Positions 32,646 through 41,176 of a DNA stretch of 64,000 bases are shown here, one piece after another. The DNA comes from Bacillus yapensis (GTDB lineage: Bacteria; Bacillota; Bacilli; Bacillales; Cytobacillaceae), in assembly GCF_005280205.1 (NCBI RefSeq), contig NZ_SUND01000003.1, forward strand, positions 1-64,000. Reading direction: 5' to 3'. A program made the translations under genes and the position numbers. Numbering within the stretch: the stretch's first letter is position 1; each line of letters begins with the position of its first letter. Under the pieces are notes generated by a model, which saw only the letters and a list, made by a program, of their open reading frames with translations, did no database searches and was not told where the DNA came from.

Positions 32646-34148
32646 GTGAATCAAAACGATAATCAAACTGCACTGATTATGATATTTGGAGCTACTGGAG
32701 ATCTTGCAAAACGCAAGCTATTTCCTTCTCTATATAGATTATTTGAGAAAAATAAGCTCTCAGATAAATTTGCCGTTATTGGGGTTGCAAGAAGACCTCT
32801 TACGAACGAAGAATTTCAACAGTCGATCAAGGATTCTGTGGAATCAGCGATTGAAAAAGAGGATCGAATCGAAGAATTCGCTTCTCACTTCTACTATCAT
32901 TCACATGATGTCACTGATTCAGATTCTTATGCGGCTTTAAAAAATATGGCCAACGAATTGGACAATCGTTACGAATTAAACGGAAATCGCATCTTCTATT
33001 TAGCGATGGCTCCTGAATTTTTCGGACCAATTGCCCTTCATTTAAAATCTGATGGACTTACTGATGTGACCGGCTTCAAGCGTCTTGTGATCGAAAAACC
33101 ATTTGGTCATGATCTTGAATCTGCAAAAGAACTAAATAATCAAATAAGAACAGCTTTTTCTGAGGATGAAGTCTACCGTATTGACCATTATCTTGGAAAA
33201 GAAATGGTTCAAAATATTGAAGTGATTCGATTTGCCAATGCGATTTTTGAACCGCTATGGAATAACCGTTTTATCTCCAACATCCAAGTAACTTCAAGTG
33301 AAACGCTTGGGGTTGAAGAAAGAGGAAGATACTACGAGAAAAGTGGCGCCTTACGAGATATGGTTCAAAACCATATGATTCAGATGGTAGCCTTACTTGC
33401 GATGGAACCACCTATTCGATTAAATACAGAAGAAATTCGCTCTGAAAAGGTCAAAGTGCTTAGAGCATTAAGACCTATTGAAGGAGAAGAAATTCATAAG
33501 TATTTTGCACGCGGTCAGTATGGTGAAGGAACTCTTAACAATCAATCCTTACCAGCTTACCGCCAAGAGACGATGGTCGACCCTAGCTCAAATACAGAAA
33601 CCTTTGTTGCTGGAAAGCTTATGATTGATAATTTCCGCTGGGCAGGTGTTCCATTCTATATTCGCACAGGAAAAAGAATGGAGACGAAGTCCACTAAGAT
33701 TGTCATCCAGTTTAAAGATATTCCGATGAATCTTTATTACCAAACAGAACAGCAATTAAAGCCGAATTTACTTGTTATTCATATTCAACCTGAAGAAGGA
33801 ATTACCCTCCATCTGAACGCTAAAAGAGCTGGAACAGGAATGGAAGCAACTCCTATCAAATTGAATTATGCGAACAAAGGAATTGACGGTTTAAATACAC
33901 CGGAAGCATACGAAAAACTGTTGTATGATTGCATGCGTGGAGATGCAACAAACTTCACTCACTGGGATGAGGTTGCCCTTTCATGGAGCTTTACTGATAA
34001 GATCTCAGCTGTTTGGGAGAATACGAAGGATGAAAGCTTCCCGAACTACGCTTCAGGAACAATGGGACCAAAAGCTGCTGATGAATTATTAGAACAAGAC
34101 GGCTTTTTCTGGTGGCCAGTGACGAATTTAGATGTAGATAACTGTTAA
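32646..34148 (+). CDS. zwf: Glucose-6-phosphate 1-dehydrogenase
   Basis: This is the first enzyme of the oxidative pentose phosphate pathway and makes NADPH. The 500-aa sequence has the cofactor motif IFGATGDLAKRKLFPSLY (GxxGDLA, about residues 13-30), the active-site signature RIDHYLGKEMVQN (about 178-190, catalytic His and Lys) and EKPFGHDLESA. The start is GTG 32646 with AGAGGT 8 nt upstream. In B. subtilis zwf and gndA are neighbours. Here an accessory block of about 7 kb separates them. A bidirectional terminator follows. Confidence 0.96.
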   Translation: MNQNDNQTALIMIFGATGDLAKRKLFPSLYRLFEKNKLSDKFAVIGVARRPLTNEEFQQSIKDSVESAIEKEDRIEEFASHFYYHSHDVTDSDSYAALKNMANELDNRYELNGNRIFYLAMAPEFFGPIALHLKSDGLTDVTGFKRLVIEKPFGHDLESAKELNNQIRTAFSEDEVYRIDHYLGKEMVQNIEVIRFANAIFEPLWNNRFISNIQVTSSETLGVEERGRYYEKSGALRDMVQNHMIQMVALLAMEPPIRLNTEEIRSEKVKVLRALRPIEGEEIHKYFARGQYGEGTLNNQSLPAYRQETMVDPSSNTETFVAGKLMIDNFRWAGVPFYIRTGKRMETKSTKIVIQFKDIPMNLYYQTEQQLKPNLLVIHIQPEEGITLHLNAKRAGTGMEATPIKLNYANKGIDGLNTPEAYEKLLYDCMRGDATNFTHWDEVALSWSFTDKISAVWENTKDESFPNYASGTMGPKAADELLEQDGFFWWPVTNLDVDNC

Positions 34149-34165
34149 AAAATAATGTAATCAAC

Positions 34166-34197
34166 AAAAAAAGCTTGGGACTTCCAAGCTTTTTTTA
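34166..34197. terminator. Bidirectional terminator after zwf
   Basis: AAAAAAAGCTTGG pairs with CCAAGCTTTTTTT around a short loop and serves zwf and the convergent DUF5694 gene. Confidence 0.9.
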
Positions 34198-34206
34198 CTT
34201 TATAAG

Positions 34207-34911
34207 TCAATACAGATAGCTTAGTGGGTAGACAACCTCACACATTTCACTTTCTTCAAGAAATTTGTTAACTATAGTTGAATGTGAGCTACCTACGATG
34301 AATAAAATACGTTCTTCCTCCATTTGAAAAAGGCGTGTTAAATTTGAGAACATGATTAAATTTCTTTTGTACCACCAACTTAACCAGTTCATTCCAATAT
34401 AATTGTTAAAATCACCTATACGTGAAATATTTACATACAATTTATGCAATCTATTAAGCAAAACTGGTTCATTGATCTCTTTATAATAATCTAATATACT
34501 CTTATTTTCCGTTAATTCAGGGTAAAAAAGCCCCTCATATATGTTACTTAAAAGTTCCGGCTGATTTACTTTTGCCCAAGTTTCAACTTCTCCATAATCC
34601 ATATCAGCCTTACCCATCCAGTCAATTGGATAGATTTGTTCATGCCCCAGCAGTAATCCCAAACGAAATCCTATTTGATATATTTCGTTCATTTCTAAGT
34701 TGTATGTATTCAATTTGTATTGCCTATATTTTTCATTTAGGGCCTCATTCTCTTCTACTACCATTTCAACAGCAATTTTTGTTGGCTCAAAGTTTGCTAA
34801 TTTAGATACTAATTCTGTAATCTCAGTTTGCCTTTTTTCAGAACATAAATCTTCATGTTCAACCATGTGAAAAGTTCCAAGTACAAGAACCTTCGCTTTT
34901 TGCCAGTTCAA
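34207..34911 (-). CDS. DUF5694 domain protein
   Basis: This 234-aa protein of unknown function resembles the TraB/PrgY-like DUF5694 family. The N-terminal strand VLVLGTFHMVEHEDL (about residues 8-22, GTFHM with a conserved His), the acidic IAVEMVVEENEALNEKY and the late RILFIVGSSHSTIVNKFLEE (GSxH, about 201-220) are the typical conserved points, possibly a metal site. The start appears to be TTG 34911, with GGGGGATTTTTT upstream and no better codon. It stands alone in the accessory block between zwf and gndA. Confidence 0.7.
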   Translation of the reverse strand: MNWQKAKVLVLGTFHMVEHEDLCSEKRQTEITELVSKLANFEPTKIAVEMVVEENEALNEKYRQYKLNTYNLEMNEIYQIGFRLGLLLGHEQIYPIDWMGKADMDYGEVETWAKVNQPELLSNIYEGLFYPELTENKSILDYYKEINEPVLLNRLHKLYVNISRIGDFNNYIGMNWLSWWYKRNLIMFSNLTRLFQMEEERILFIVGSSHSTIVNKFLEESEMCEVVYPLSYLY

Positions 34912-34997
34912 AAAAAATCCCCCTGTTTAGTTCACCGTTTAGGAAAAATTAAATTATGTGTTGATCCAAAAACAACAAACTTCAAGAACAGCTTTAC

Positions 34998-36326
34998 TTA
35001 ATTGTTAGCTTGAGCCACAACACTAACCTCATTTGCATCATGGTCAGGAAGTTCTGTTTCTAAATTCCGAACCCTTGGATTCATATAGATGATAATAGCC
35101 ATTAGAGCCCAACCTATTCCAACAATAGAGTTTAATAACCCCATCCCTCTTCCTTCTCCTACGCCAAAAAAAATTCCAAATGTGCTCGCAAGAATCCCAT
35201 TTTCCTGCATCGCTGGTTCAAAAACATAGTCGATAAGTGGACCTGCCAAGACATAAGCAATAGGGCTCAAAGACATGGCAACCATCCTTCTTAAGGCAAA
35301 TACTCGACCTTGCACCTCAAGAGCAACCTTGCTTTGCCAAATGGCCTGACTGCATCCATTGGTGATTGGGATAAAAAGACCAATCAGTGCGATCGAGATT
35401 GCGACTAAAACAGGGTCTGATCTAAATCCACCAAAAGTAAGAGCGATCCCTGATAATAAACCAAAGACCAAAAGTCCTTTGATTTTCTTCTTCGGTCCTC
35501 CCCAAATCCCCATTAAAATACCACCAACTAACAAACCTATTCCAAAACAAGAAAGAACCATTCCTAATACTGTTTCATTTGAGAAAGACAATATATACGG
35601 CTGCAGAAGGATATTAAAAAACCCAAGTAGAAAGTTTGAGACAGCAAAGAAAACAAGTAACCATTTTAATCCCGGACGCTCAACAATATATCTCCATCCG
35701 AATGCCGCTTCCTTCCAAATTGATTTCTTTATCTTGACTTCAATCTCCTCTCGAACATTTGGAAACCTAACAAATAACAATGTCAGCATAGCTATTATGA
35801 AAGTAGCGAAATCCAATAGGATAATACCCTGTAGATCAATAACATTTAAGAGAAATCCTGCTAGTACAGGAGCTACAATTATTGAAATGGATTCTGCCAC
35901 TTGAACCAATCCACTCGCTCTACCTAGATGTTCTTTTTTCACGAGTGTAGATATCGCTGCTTGATAGGCCGGAAATTGCATTGAGCTAGCTACTGAGGAA
36001 ATGGATAAAATAATATATAAATGCCAGATTTCCATCATTCCAGTTAAGTATAGAAAGAACATCGTCAGGGTTCCTAGACCAGCAATCGAGTCACTTACCA
36101 TCATAACTGTTCGTCTGTTATACCGATCAACGATTACCCCAGCAAAGGGAGAAAAAAGAATCGCTGGTAGCGAAGAAAATAACAGAATAAGAGAAAACAA
36201 AGTAACCGAACCAGTATCCCTTAATACCCACACACCCAATGCAAATGAAGTTAATCCCGAACCAACCACCGAGAATAATTGACCCACCCAAACAATTAAA
36301 AATATCTTAAATCCGCCATTTCCCAT
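34998..36326 (-). CDS. MFS transporter, MefA-like efflux type
   Basis: This 442-aa major facilitator superfamily protein of the MFS_3/macrolide-efflux group has 12 predicted membrane helices. The motif A-like loop between helices 2 and 3 is GVIVDRYNRRTVMMVSDS (about residues 62-79). ATG 36326 (MGNGGFKIF) has AAGGGG upstream, so the earlier in-frame start at 36356 is not needed. Many relatives export macrolides or other drugs, but members of the group in Bacillus are mostly untested. The gene is monocistronic in the block between zwf and gndA. Confidence 0.88.
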   Translation of the reverse strand: MGNGGFKIFLIVWVGQLFSVVGSGLTSFALGVWVLRDTGSVTLFSLILLFSSLPAILFSPFAGVIVDRYNRRTVMMVSDSIAGLGTLTMFFLYLTGMMEIWHLYIILSISSVASSMQFPAYQAAISTLVKKEHLGRASGLVQVAESISIIVAPVLAGFLLNVIDLQGIILLDFATFIIAMLTLLFVRFPNVREEIEVKIKKSIWKEAAFGWRYIVERPGLKWLLVFFAVSNFLLGFFNILLQPYILSFSNETVLGMVLSCFGIGLLVGGILMGIWGGPKKKIKGLLVFGLLSGIALTFGGFRSDPVLVAISIALIGLFIPITNGCSQAIWQSKVALEVQGRVFALRRMVAMSLSPIAYVLAGPLIDYVFEPAMQENGILASTFGIFFGVGEGRGMGLLNSIVGIGWALMAIIIYMNPRVRNLETELPDHDANEVSVVAQANN

Positions 36327-36471
36327 AAGTATCCCCTTCACCCTTACTGACCTCAATTTATTTATCTTAATTACGCGATTTCTTAACTATATCTAATTTA
36401 GCGAAAATTCACAATTAAATAAACCATCATTTGACTGTTTTCACTTCAGTCTAAAGGCGGATACAATATTC

Positions 36472-36498
36472 AAAAAAAAAGACGCTCATGCGCCTTTT
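36472..36498 (-). terminator. Terminator of the sipW operon
   Basis: On the minus strand AAAGGCGC pairs with GCGTCTTT around ATGA, then a T9 run. It directly follows the last gene of the cluster. Confidence 0.85.
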
Positions 36499-37399
36499 AC
36501 TGTTCAACTTCAGTTTGACTTAGCTCTTCCTCGTTTGTCTTTTGAGACGTTGTATTAGCTTCAGTTTGTTCAAGCTCTTCTAGTTTTTTTCTGAGTTTCT
36601 GATTTTCTTCTTCTAGTTGAGCCATTTCGTCTTGTATAGAAGCATTCTTACTTTTTAAATTCTCCAATTCATTATTTTCCTCTATCAGCTTCTTCAAATG
36701 ACCCATTAAATTAGGAGCAATGGCGCGAATCATGCTATCCTGATAAGATGACAGCGAATAATTCGATGTAAGTGAATTCATTCCCTTTGTTTCTTCCCAA
36801 TTCATAGTTGAAGCCATTGTACTGATGAGTGTAGCCACTTCCATTTTTGCTACATCCTCATGCATCATTTTCTTTATCTCAGCTTCACTATTTATGATGT
36901 CTGCATCTATTCTGTTAAGTAAGTAATCAATATCAATCTCAATCACCTTTTGGTCAATCACTTTTCCGTCAAAATTTTTCACCTCTACAGAACCAGATAC
37001 AGTATTCTTCTCCTGTGAAATCTTCATCAACAATAACTTCCAATACTGATGAAAATTAATATTTGGTACGATCGGAACATGATAAATGCCATTTTTATCA
37101 ACTTTTACAGGATTGATATGCAAAATATATTCACTAATGTCCCCTTCAATCGCGAACCCTACGTCTGGCCTATATCCATACTCACTATCTCTCATGATCT
37201 CAATGACTAAGCTTTTATCTTCTTGTTCAATAATTTGAACATATTTAATTAAGTTCTCTGCGGAGGCTGAAGATGCTCCTAGCTGTTCCTGATACTTTGT
37301 AAAAAACAATGCATAAGAATCTTGGTTCGCCGTCATCAACAGTAACAACACGATCACTAAAAAGACAATACTCTTAAAACTTGTTTTTACAAATTTCAT
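36497..37399 (-). CDS. Secreted coiled-coil protein of the sipW cluster
   Basis: This 300-aa exported protein has a signal peptide or anchor (residues about 8-28, SFKSIVFLVIVLLLLMTANQ), a middle domain with beta character (VGFAIEGDISEYILHINPVK) and a C-terminal coiled coil (about 225-285: IEENNELENLKSKNASIQDE and onward, heptad-like Leu and Glu/Lys) with a charged tail. I do not recognise the family. It is the last gene of sipW - substrate - this protein, so it may help anchor or assemble the SipW-processed protein, in the way TapA does for TasA. It is not similar to TapA that I can see. GGAGGAGG precedes ATG 37399. Confidence 0.75.
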   Translation of the reverse strand: MKFVKTSFKSIVFLVIVLLLLMTANQDSYALFFTKYQEQLGASSASAENLIKYVQIIEQEDKSLVIEIMRDSEYGYRPDVGFAIEGDISEYILHINPVKVDKNGIYHVPIVPNINFHQYWKLLLMKISQEKNTVSGSVEVKNFDGKVIDQKVIEIDIDYLLNRIDADIINSEAEIKKMMHEDVAKMEVATLISTMASTMNWEETKGMNSLTSNYSLSSYQDSMIRAIAPNLMGHLKKLIEENNELENLKSKNASIQDEMAQLEEENQKLRKKLEELEQTEANTTSQKTNEEELSQTEVEQ

Positions 37400-37441
37400 C
37401 TAGCTACCTCCTCCTAAAAAATCAGAATATGTATGTTTAAC

Positions 37442-37469
37442 GGCATAGGCACTGCATTCTACCTATGCC
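37442..37469 (-). other. Hairpin between the two structural genes of the sipW cluster
   Basis: GGCATAGG pairs with CCTATGCC around 12 bases, with no T run after it. It could be an RNA processing or stabilising element that sets the ratio of the two products. Confidence 0.45.
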
Positions 37470-37482
37470 ATTAAACGATAAA

Positions 37483-38388
37483 TTACTTGCCTGTAAACCA
37501 GTTATAAAGCTCTTGAGATTCAATAGAAAGATATGGTCCATTAATTTTGTTTAATCGAAGAACTCCCTTAACAGAGGTATCAACCTCACTAACTCTCCAA
37601 ATCTGAGTTTCACTAGCGTAATATTCTTTGTCGGTATATACTCGGTACCATGTTGTTTTGCCTTCAACGGATTCAATGATTTTAAAGTTTCCTACTTTTT
37701 GTTCAAAAGTCCCTGAACCTTCTCCCATTGTTACTTCAATGACTTTTTTTCCTTGCTCGTTTTTATAAACATTTACTGTCTTATTAGAGGTTGTAAATGT
37801 TGAACCATTTGGTGTTGCCTTAAATGAAATGTCCCCTGAAGTGTACGGTGGTGTAGCAACTTCATCTTCATCTACCTGTGTAGCTAAAACCTCTAGCTTA
37901 ATGTTTCCATTTTTTCCTTGGAAATCAATATCATTGTCACTATGTGGCCAATCAACTAAAACTCGATAGCTTTCCGTCTTACTTTCAGGTCGGATAGTTG
38001 TAGAATAATCCACATCTACCCACTCATTATTAATCGATCTTTGTAAGCTCAGCTTAATTGGCGTATTTTTCGAAAATAATTTTCCGCTTGGAGTTAACTG
38101 AACGGTATACTCTACCGGCACCTCAGTTTTGTTTTTGTTAATTTCAAAACTATAAGCCTCTAGCGTTTTCATACCAGGGTAAAAATCTTCCCCTAGGTCG
38201 AATTGTCCATCCCCAATAAGTTCACCCTGAGCATTCACTGCTTCTACATTAAACTTGGCTGCGGCTGCGGCGTTTCCGTCACTTGTAAAACTCTTGCTAA
38301 AATACGCAAGCGTACCAATACTTGCTATCGCTAGTAAAATGACTCCTATTAAACTAATGAACAGCTTATGTTTCATAAGAAATTTCAT
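37483..38388 (-). CDS. SipW-dependent secreted protein (TasA/camelysin-like signal)
   Basis: This 301-aa exported protein has a signal of the SipW-dependent type: a Lys-rich start MKFLMKHKLF, a hydrophobic core ISLIGVILLAIASIGTLAYF and then the cleavage region SKSFTSDGNAAAAAKFNVEA, which matches the AYFS-type junction of TasA, YqxM and camelysins. The mature part has a beta-sandwich look (FDLGEDFYPGMKTLEAYSFE; PVEYTVQLTPSGKLFS) and a distinct C-terminal domain. ATG 38388 is preferred because GGGAG lies 8 nt upstream. The signal peptidase gene sipW directly precedes it, so this is a candidate matrix or surface-fibre protein. Confidence 0.8.
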   Translation of the reverse strand: MKFLMKHKLFISLIGVILLAIASIGTLAYFSKSFTSDGNAAAAAKFNVEAVNAQGELIGDGQFDLGEDFYPGMKTLEAYSFEINKNKTEVPVEYTVQLTPSGKLFSKNTPIKLSLQRSINNEWVDVDYSTTIRPESKTESYRVLVDWPHSDNDIDFQGKNGNIKLEVLATQVDEDEVATPPYTSGDISFKATPNGSTFTTSNKTVNVYKNEQGKKVIEVTMGEGSGTFEQKVGNFKIIESVEGKTTWYRVYTDKEYYASETQIWRVSEVDTSVKGVLRLNKINGPYLSIESQELYNWFTGK

Positions 38389-38537
38389 ATTCATTTCTCC
38401 CATCTCTAGTATTTTCTCAAAATCAACTTAATAGAATTTAAAAACAGTCCTCAATAACGAACGTCTTGAGCGAAAAAATCCGTTCATTTTCCTGCGCACC
38501 ATTCCTTCAAGTCATTTGAACCATCTTTCCTATAAAA

Positions 38538-39086
38538 TCACCCCCTAAAGTTTTGAGTGGTTTCTTGGACTTGCTCTTTAGCGATCATTTTTTGGACGAT
38601 ACTAATGCTTATGAGAAGAAATGGAATCAAGATTAAAATTGTCATACCCCAAAAAGTTCTAAAAAAACCTAGTAATGTTCCGAGTTTCGGAATCTTTAAA
38701 ATTACTGTTCCTATTAATTGATTCATAGATACCAAATCATTATCCACGACATTATTGGCATCCCCTTTTGTCTGGTAGAATATTGTTTCTTCCTCACTCA
38801 CGATGTTCACAATCCTGTGGGTTACTAATGTACCAGCTTTATTCCGATACGTTACTACATCATTTATCTTTCTATTTTCCGAAGGACGAACGATGATTAA
38901 ATCTCCACGCTTTATCGACGGCTCCATGCTACCAGATTGTACGGTCAATACATTAAATCCTAATATTGATGGTAGGTCGTCAGGGTTTCTTTTCGACTGA
39001 ATTAAGGAATAGAGCGATGCTAGTAAAACCACGATAACGAGAAGCAATAATAGATTTCCTGAGAGAGTTAAAAATTTCTTAATCAT
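38538..39086 (-). CDS. sipW: Signal peptidase I, SipW (ER) type
   Basis: This 182-aa membrane protease of the ER-type signal peptidase group processes a few special substrates, such as TasA in B. subtilis. An N-terminal membrane span (about 7-27) is followed by the catalytic Ser in VQSGSMEPSIKRGD (about residues 50-63). In place of the usual Lys, the ER-type His is in GTLVTHRIV (about 89-97), with Asp in YQTKGDANN. A second C-terminal span (FWGMTILILIPFLLISISIV) is typical of SipW. GAGGAG precedes ATG 39086. The promoter carries a SinR-like palindrome. Confidence 0.93.
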   Translation of the reverse strand: MIKKFLTLSGNLLLLLVIVVLLASLYSLIQSKRNPDDLPSILGFNVLTVQSGSMEPSIKRGDLIIVRPSENRKINDVVTYRNKAGTLVTHRIVNIVSEEETIFYQTKGDANNVVDNDLVSMNQLIGTVILKIPKLGTLLGFFRTFWGMTILILIPFLLISISIVQKMIAKEQVQETTQNFRG

Positions 39087-39109
39087 ATATTCACTCCTCT
39101 GTCAGTTTC

Positions 39110-39125
39110 GTTCTTTAAAAAGAAC
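39110..39125. promoter_or_regulatory. SinR-like inverted operator at the sipW promoter
   Basis: GTTCTTT and AAAGAAC form a perfect dyad with a 2-base spacer, both halves matching the SinR consensus GTTCTYT. It lies at about +5 to +20 of the predicted transcript. A third half-site, GTTCTTA, is at 39173-39179 upstream of the -35. SinR control of tapA-sipW-tasA is established in B. subtilis; transfer to this cluster is inference. Confidence 0.5.
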
Positions 39126-39135
39126 ACTTTTGTTT

Positions 39136-39164
39136 AGTATAATACAATTTTACTAGTCAAACAA
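39136..39164 (-). promoter_or_regulatory. Sigma-A promoter of sipW
   Basis: Minus strand: -35 TTGTTT (39159-39164), 17-bp spacer, -10 TATACT (39136-39141). Confidence 0.6.
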
Positions 39165-39243
39165 GACTAAATGTTCTTAATAATGTAATATCTGATAGGG
39201 TATGTTAGAATATTACAAATAGTTTCCTGGAGGGGTGAAGAGG

Positions 39244-39882
39244 ATGAAGGTTAATAAAAAAGAAATACAGGCTAATAACGGAGTTATCAGTTATACCCAT
39301 TATGAAAAAGGCGGCAATTCGATTTGCTTTATGTTTCGAGGAGGAGGCTATGGTTACGATAGACCTCTGTTTTATTATTCTACACGGATAATGCTTCGAA
39401 ACAACATTGATGTCGTCCACATCCATTACTCCTACGATCAACAAACCATGAGGAAATCGGAAATAACGAAAATAATGATGGATGATATTAATCCAGTAAT
39501 AGACGATGTTTTGAAAAATGGCCAATATAACGAAACGATGTTTTTAGGGAAATCGAACGGAACCATTCCTATTGCGAATGACCTAATGAAGAGAGAGGAA
39601 TTTTTGGCATCAAAGATGATTTTACTGACGCCTCTAATTAAGTTTGATTCTGTATTTAACTCCATCTTGAACAGTGTACATCAGGGACTTTTAGTAATTG
39701 GTGACAATGACCTGCATTACAATCCAAGCCGAATTGAACAGTTAAGCGAGACAAATTTTATAATTGATGTTGTCCAAAATGCAGACCACTCCTTAGATAT
39801 TGGAGAATTTGAAGCAACTGAATCAATACTAGCTTTACATAGAATGATGGAAAAACTTCAAGAAGCCATCAGTTCAAATTAG
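39244..39882 (+). CDS. Alpha/beta-hydrolase-like protein
   Basis: This 212-aa protein has an alpha/beta-hydrolase type order: early strand ICFMFRGGGYGYDRPLFYY (oxyanion-like loop, about 24-42), a possible nucleophile elbow MFLGKSNGTIPIAND (GKSNG in place of GxSxG, about 98-112), Asp in LLVIGDNDLHYNP and His in QNADHSLDIG. The elbow Ser and late Asp and His are in the right order for a catalytic triad. GGAGGGG precedes ATG 39244. Divergent from sipW and convergent with the NTF2-like gene. Function is unknown. Confidence 0.72.
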   Translation: MKVNKKEIQANNGVISYTHYEKGGNSICFMFRGGGYGYDRPLFYYSTRIMLRNNIDVVHIHYSYDQQTMRKSEITKIMMDDINPVIDDVLKNGQYNETMFLGKSNGTIPIANDLMKREEFLASKMILLTPLIKFDSVFNSILNSVHQGLLVIGDNDLHYNPSRIEQLSETNFIIDVVQNADHSLDIGEFEATESILALHRMMEKLQEAISSN

Positions 39883-39907
39883 CGATAGCTTTAAATACTT
39901 AGCTAAA

Positions 39908-39956
39908 AACAAAAGCAAAGGAGGCGCTAAATTGTTTTGCACCTCCTTTGCACTCT
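39908..39956. terminator. Terminator between convergent genes
   Basis: GCAAAGGAGG pairs with CCTCCTTTGC around an 18-base loop. T-rich sequence flanks it on both strands. Confidence 0.7.
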
Positions 39957-39993
39957 TATATTTTTTATAGCCATGAACCACCCTAGACTTATT

Positions 39994-40383
39994 CTATACC
40001 TCAGCATATCGTTCCATATGCTGACGGAACAATTTCCAGGAGCCCTCCTCACACTTAAAAACTTCCATAGCCAAGGCTGAAGCCACCTTTTGGTCTGAAA
40101 AATAGAAATCAACGATGGCAGATAAGATAAGTTCATTTTCCGTTCTCATATTTCTAGTTAGATCTTGATAGACCCATTTAGCATTTTTATCTTTATATGC
40201 CCCAATGGTTTCAACATTCCCAAATTTATAGGCTTCTCCTCGATAAATCTCATAGTCTCTATCCGCATAATAGCCAAAGTATCCAATAAAATCATCAGAG
40301 ATCCACTTATTTACTTCGTGTGCATTTCCACTATTTAATACATCCCTATATTTTTCGACAGCTAGTAAAGCTTCTTCTAGCAC
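39994..40383 (-). CDS. NTF2-like (SnoaL/DUF4440-type) protein
   Basis: This 129-aa protein has the NTF2-like cone fold order: an N-terminal helix EALLAVEKYRDVLNSGN (about 4-20), the ISDDFIGYFGYYADRD segment, a central pair of strands (ILSAIVDFYFSDQ) and the closing WKLFRQHMERY, which is typical of DUF4440/SnoaL-like proteins. I favour GTG 40383 because GGAGGG lies 6 nt upstream. ATG 40401 overlaps the stop of the upstream small gene (ATGA) and could be used by coupling. Last of three genes after a GNAT acetyltransferase. Function is unknown. Confidence 0.7.
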   Translation of the reverse strand: MLEEALLAVEKYRDVLNSGNAHEVNKWISDDFIGYFGYYADRDYEIYRGEAYKFGNVETIGAYKDKNAKWVYQDLTRNMRTENELILSAIVDFYFSDQKVASALAMEVFKCEEGSWKLFRQHMERYAEV

Positions 40384-40397
40384 ACACTTCCCTCCAA

Positions 40398-40550
40398 TCA
40401 TGCATCACTTTTTTGAATATTACTTTTCTCTAGTAATTCTATGATTCTCTTATTTTGATCAATTAGAGTTTGGTTCTGCCCAATCATTTTTGCAAAATCT
40501 AAAAACATAGCAAATAATAGTAGAATTATTATAATTAAACCTATGAGCAC
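40398..40550 (-). CDS. Small membrane protein (50 aa)
   Basis: GTG 40550 with GGGGTGAGG just upstream opens a 50-codon frame ending TGA at 40398. The product begins with a single hydrophobic helix (MLIGLIIIILLLFAMFLDF) followed by a polar, probably helical tail (AKMIGQNQTLIDQNKRIIEL). It lies 4 bp after the GNAT stop and overlaps the possible ATG of the NTF2-like gene, so the three genes form a tight operon. No function is known to me. Confidence 0.65.
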   Translation of the reverse strand: MLIGLIIIILLLFAMFLDFAKMIGQNQTLIDQNKRIIELLEKSNIQKSDA

Positions 40551-40554
40551 TTCC

Positions 40555-41058
40555 TCACCCCTTTAATTGTAAAACCATTAGTTCTTCATCAAAGTAGGTA
40601 TCCCTGACTCTTAATGCACGTTTATCGAGTCCGAAAACTGCAAAACCTAAAGACTGATAAAGCTTTTTTGCAGGGACATTTGTGGCAACTACCGTTAAAT
40701 AGATTTGTTCGATATAAACAGTTTCCTTCACTTTTTCAATCGCTTGCTCCATTAGGCTTTTGCCAATTCCGTTCGAGCGATAGTCTGGAAGAACATACAT
40801 CCCGTAAATATTGGCACGATGTTTCATTTTTTCAGACTGCTCTAATACTAATCTAACTACGCCAACTAATTTGTCTTCTATCAATGCTCCAAATGTGAAA
40901 GCATGAGGATTTTCCAGCCTAGCGATAAATCTTTCTATTGGATAAAGTCTCTCTTCTTCATAACTTGCACTGAAGCTTTCCGGATTCGTTTGCAATGCTG
41001 TTAAACGAATCTCTCGATACTGCTCAGCAAACTCTGATTCTAGTGTTTTTATTTCCAT
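40555..41058 (-). CDS. GNAT family N-acetyltransferase
   Basis: This 167-aa acetyltransferase has the complete GNAT core: GALIEDKLVGVVRLVLEQSE (beta2-3), MYVLPDYRSNGIGKSLMEQA (acetyl-CoA loop RxxGxG, about residues 87-106) and the C-terminal LTVVATNVPAKKLYQSLGF (about 121-139). The subfamily includes RimI-like and small-molecule acetyltransferases, and the substrate is unknown. First gene of a three-gene operon just downstream of gndA. Confidence 0.88.
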   Translation of the reverse strand: MEIKTLESEFAEQYREIRLTALQTNPESFSASYEEERLYPIERFIARLENPHAFTFGALIEDKLVGVVRLVLEQSEKMKHRANIYGMYVLPDYRSNGIGKSLMEQAIEKVKETVYIEQIYLTVVATNVPAKKLYQSLGFAVFGLDKRALRVRDTYFDEELMVLQLKG

Positions 41059-41129
41059 ATTTTCACAACCTAGTTTTTTTGATGATTATATCCCAATTTT
41101 TAAAAAGTTACAATTTTAAAAATGAACGC

Positions 41130-41168
41130 AAAAAAGCAGCTCGAAAATAATTTCGAACTGCTTTTTTA
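41130..41168 (-). terminator. Terminator after gndA
   Basis: AAAAAAGCAGCTCGAAA pairs with TTTCGAACTGCTTTTTT with one mismatch. It can act on both strands and lies 9 bp beyond the gndA stop. Confidence 0.85.
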
Positions 41169-41176
41169 GCATTAAA

